A model generated the notes under the pieces. That model was not told the DNA's origin and searched no databases. It saw nothing but the letters and a program-made list of their open reading frames with translations. This document shows, in pieces, positions 13,113 through 14,136 of a stretch of DNA of 14,136 bases. Origin of the DNA: Treponema sp. (GTDB lineage Bacteria > Spirochaetota > Spirochaetia > Treponematales > Breznakiellaceae); NCBI GenBank assembly GCA_031284385.1, contig JAISZZ010000127.1, positions 1-14,136 of the forward strand, in the 5' to 3' direction. The translations under genes were made by a program, and so were the position numbers. Positions within the stretch are counted from its first letter, which is position 1. Every line of letters starts with the position of its first letter.

Positions 13113-14136
13113 TCATCGGAATACTATCAAATCATCTGATTTTGGCGCTACTTCCCCGATAATCGCGGCGTATTCGTCTCCGGCTGTTTTTATGCGGCGT
13201 ACAAGCGCCTCCGCTTCATGCGGAGGGGCAGCTATCAAGAGACCTCCCGATGTCTGCGGGTCGAACATCAATTCCTGAATGGCAAAGGGCAACGCGCTGA
13301 CATCAACGATCTTTTCCATGCGGTTGCGGTTTCGCTGTCCCGCAGCGGTCAACAGGTACTCATTCGCGTAGTCCTCTGCCTCCCGAATACGGGGCAGTGC
13401 GTCAGGGTAAAGAACAATCGATGCCGAATCCCCCGCCATCTCCAACACATGGACACGGAGGCCGAAACCGGTAACATCGGTACAGGCGCTCACGGCGCAT
13501 CCTGTCATGGCTTCGCAGGCATAGCGGTTCAGCCTTTCCATAGAGGCAAGTGCCTGCCGGACCGCGCCCTCGCCCGCCAGCCCCACCCGCAGCGCGGCCA
13601 TCACGATCCCCACGCCCAGCGGCTTGGTAAGTATCAATTTGTGTCCGGTTCTAGGCGTATTATTACGCAAAGCTTTTGAGGTTTCAACTATGCCGGTAAC
13701 GGCCAGGCCGTACTTCGGCTCCTTGTCGTAGATTGAGTGTCCCCCGCCCAGCACGGCGCCCGCCTCCGCGATTTTCTCCGCGCCCCCCGCCAGTATATCC
13801 GCGAGGATGCTTTTATCCATCGCTTCGGGAAAGCAGACAAGGTTCAGCGCCAACAGCGGGCGGCCTCCCATTGCCCACACATCGCTCAAAGCGTTGGCCG
13901 CCGCAATCCGCCCAAAGGCGCGCCCGTCATTTATCATGGGCGGGAAAAAATCAACCGTGAATATGAGCGAGCGTTCCTCGTCAAGTTTATAAACCGCTGC
14001 ATCGTCGGAACTGTCATACCCGACAAGCAGCCGCTCGTCCCCGCCTTTAGGCAGTCCCGCCAATAGACGCGCAAGCCCGTCGCTTTCTATCTTTGCCCCG
14101 CATCCGCCGCTCACGCAGTTTGACAAAAGGGAATCG
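13113..14136 (-). CDS. selD: selenide, water dikinase (selenophosphate synthetase), 5' end missing
   Basis: Makes selenophosphate from selenide and ATP, the selenium donor for selenocysteine and selenouridine. At least 340 residues are present and the frame stays open to the right edge, so the true start lies outside; a TTG at 14126 is possible but has no ribosome site. The catalytic GGCGAK motif is present with Cys (TGC), not selenocysteine, and its Lys. The AIRS-type ATP/metal motifs follow in order: SDDAAVY, FTVDFFPP, NALSDVWAMGG, GGGHSI, TDVTGFG and DPQTSGG. In the segment after TDVTGFG most SelD proteins read LLGH, while this one reads LRVH, so the usual Gly is replaced by Val. The rest looks intact. 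It implies selenoproteins or selenium-modified tRNA in this organism; selA and selB are not in the window. Confidence 0.96.
   Translation of the reverse strand, partial: DSLLSNCVSGGCGAKIESDGLARLLAGLPKGGDERLLVGYDSSDDAAVYKLDEERSLIFTVDFFPPMINDGRAFGRIAAANALSDVWAMGGRPLLALNLVCFPEAMDKSILADILAGGAEKIAEAGAVLGGGHSIYDKEPKYGLAVTGIVETSKALRNNTPRTGHKLILTKPLGVGIVMAALRVGLAGEGAVRQALASMERLNRYACEAMTGCAVSACTDVTGFGLRVHVLEMAGDSASIVLYPDALPRIREAEDYANEYLLTAAGQRNRNRMEKIVDVSALPFAIQELMFDPQTSGGLLIAAPPHEAEALVRRIKTAGDEYAAIIGEVAPKSDDLIVFR

Overview
This 14.1-kb window looks like chromosomal DNA from a spirochaete, most likely a Treponema-like anaerobe. The clearest reason is a large LptD/OstA-family outer-membrane protein of the divergent spirochaetal type. 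A selenophosphate synthetase gene, a Lac/Cel-family PTS operon and intergenic DNA rich in hairpins and homopolymer tracts fit the same picture. The assignment is an inference from gene content; there is no rRNA or tRNA gene to confirm it.

Layout, left to right. (1) 1-240: the left edge may hold the first codons of a leftward gene (weak), followed by a hairpin-containing spacer. (2) 241-4499, minus strand: a sugar operon read from right to left, PTS EIIB, PTS EIIC, a GH1 phospho-beta-glycosidase and mannose-6-phosphate isomerase. The spacing is very tight except for one 132-bp gap with a GC-rich hairpin. Together the genes would import and phosphorylate a beta-linked disaccharide, cleave it inside the cell and feed hexose phosphates to glycolysis. 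No EIIA gene is present. (3) 4500-6475: an unusual region in which two diverged copies (about 547 and 535 bp) of one direct repeat flank a small secreted outer-membrane beta-barrel gene. Each copy carries a run of exactly 15 G, a hairpin over a Shine-Dalgarno sequence before a 27-codon ORF, and a highly conserved end that is open on both strands. The 217 bp between the barrel gene and the second copy are packed with hairpins. (4) 6476-6775: a YggU/DUF167 gene on the minus strand, divergent from (5) dinB (DNA polymerase IV) at 6956-8110 on the plus strand, with promoter-like sequences and a perfect DnaA-box 9-mer between them. (6) 8257-13028, minus strand: an LptD-like protein gene overlapping a DUF58 gene by ATGA. 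The DUF58 gene converges with dinB over a terminator-like sequence that is a second copy of a short repeat also found near 5.8 kb. (7) 13113 to the right edge, minus strand: selD, whose 5' end lies outside the window.

The housekeeping genes are conventional. The most interesting part is the repeat pair and its internal structure (4.5-6.5 kb). It could be a dispersed mobile or regulatory element with phase-variable potential, and it brackets a surface-protein gene.
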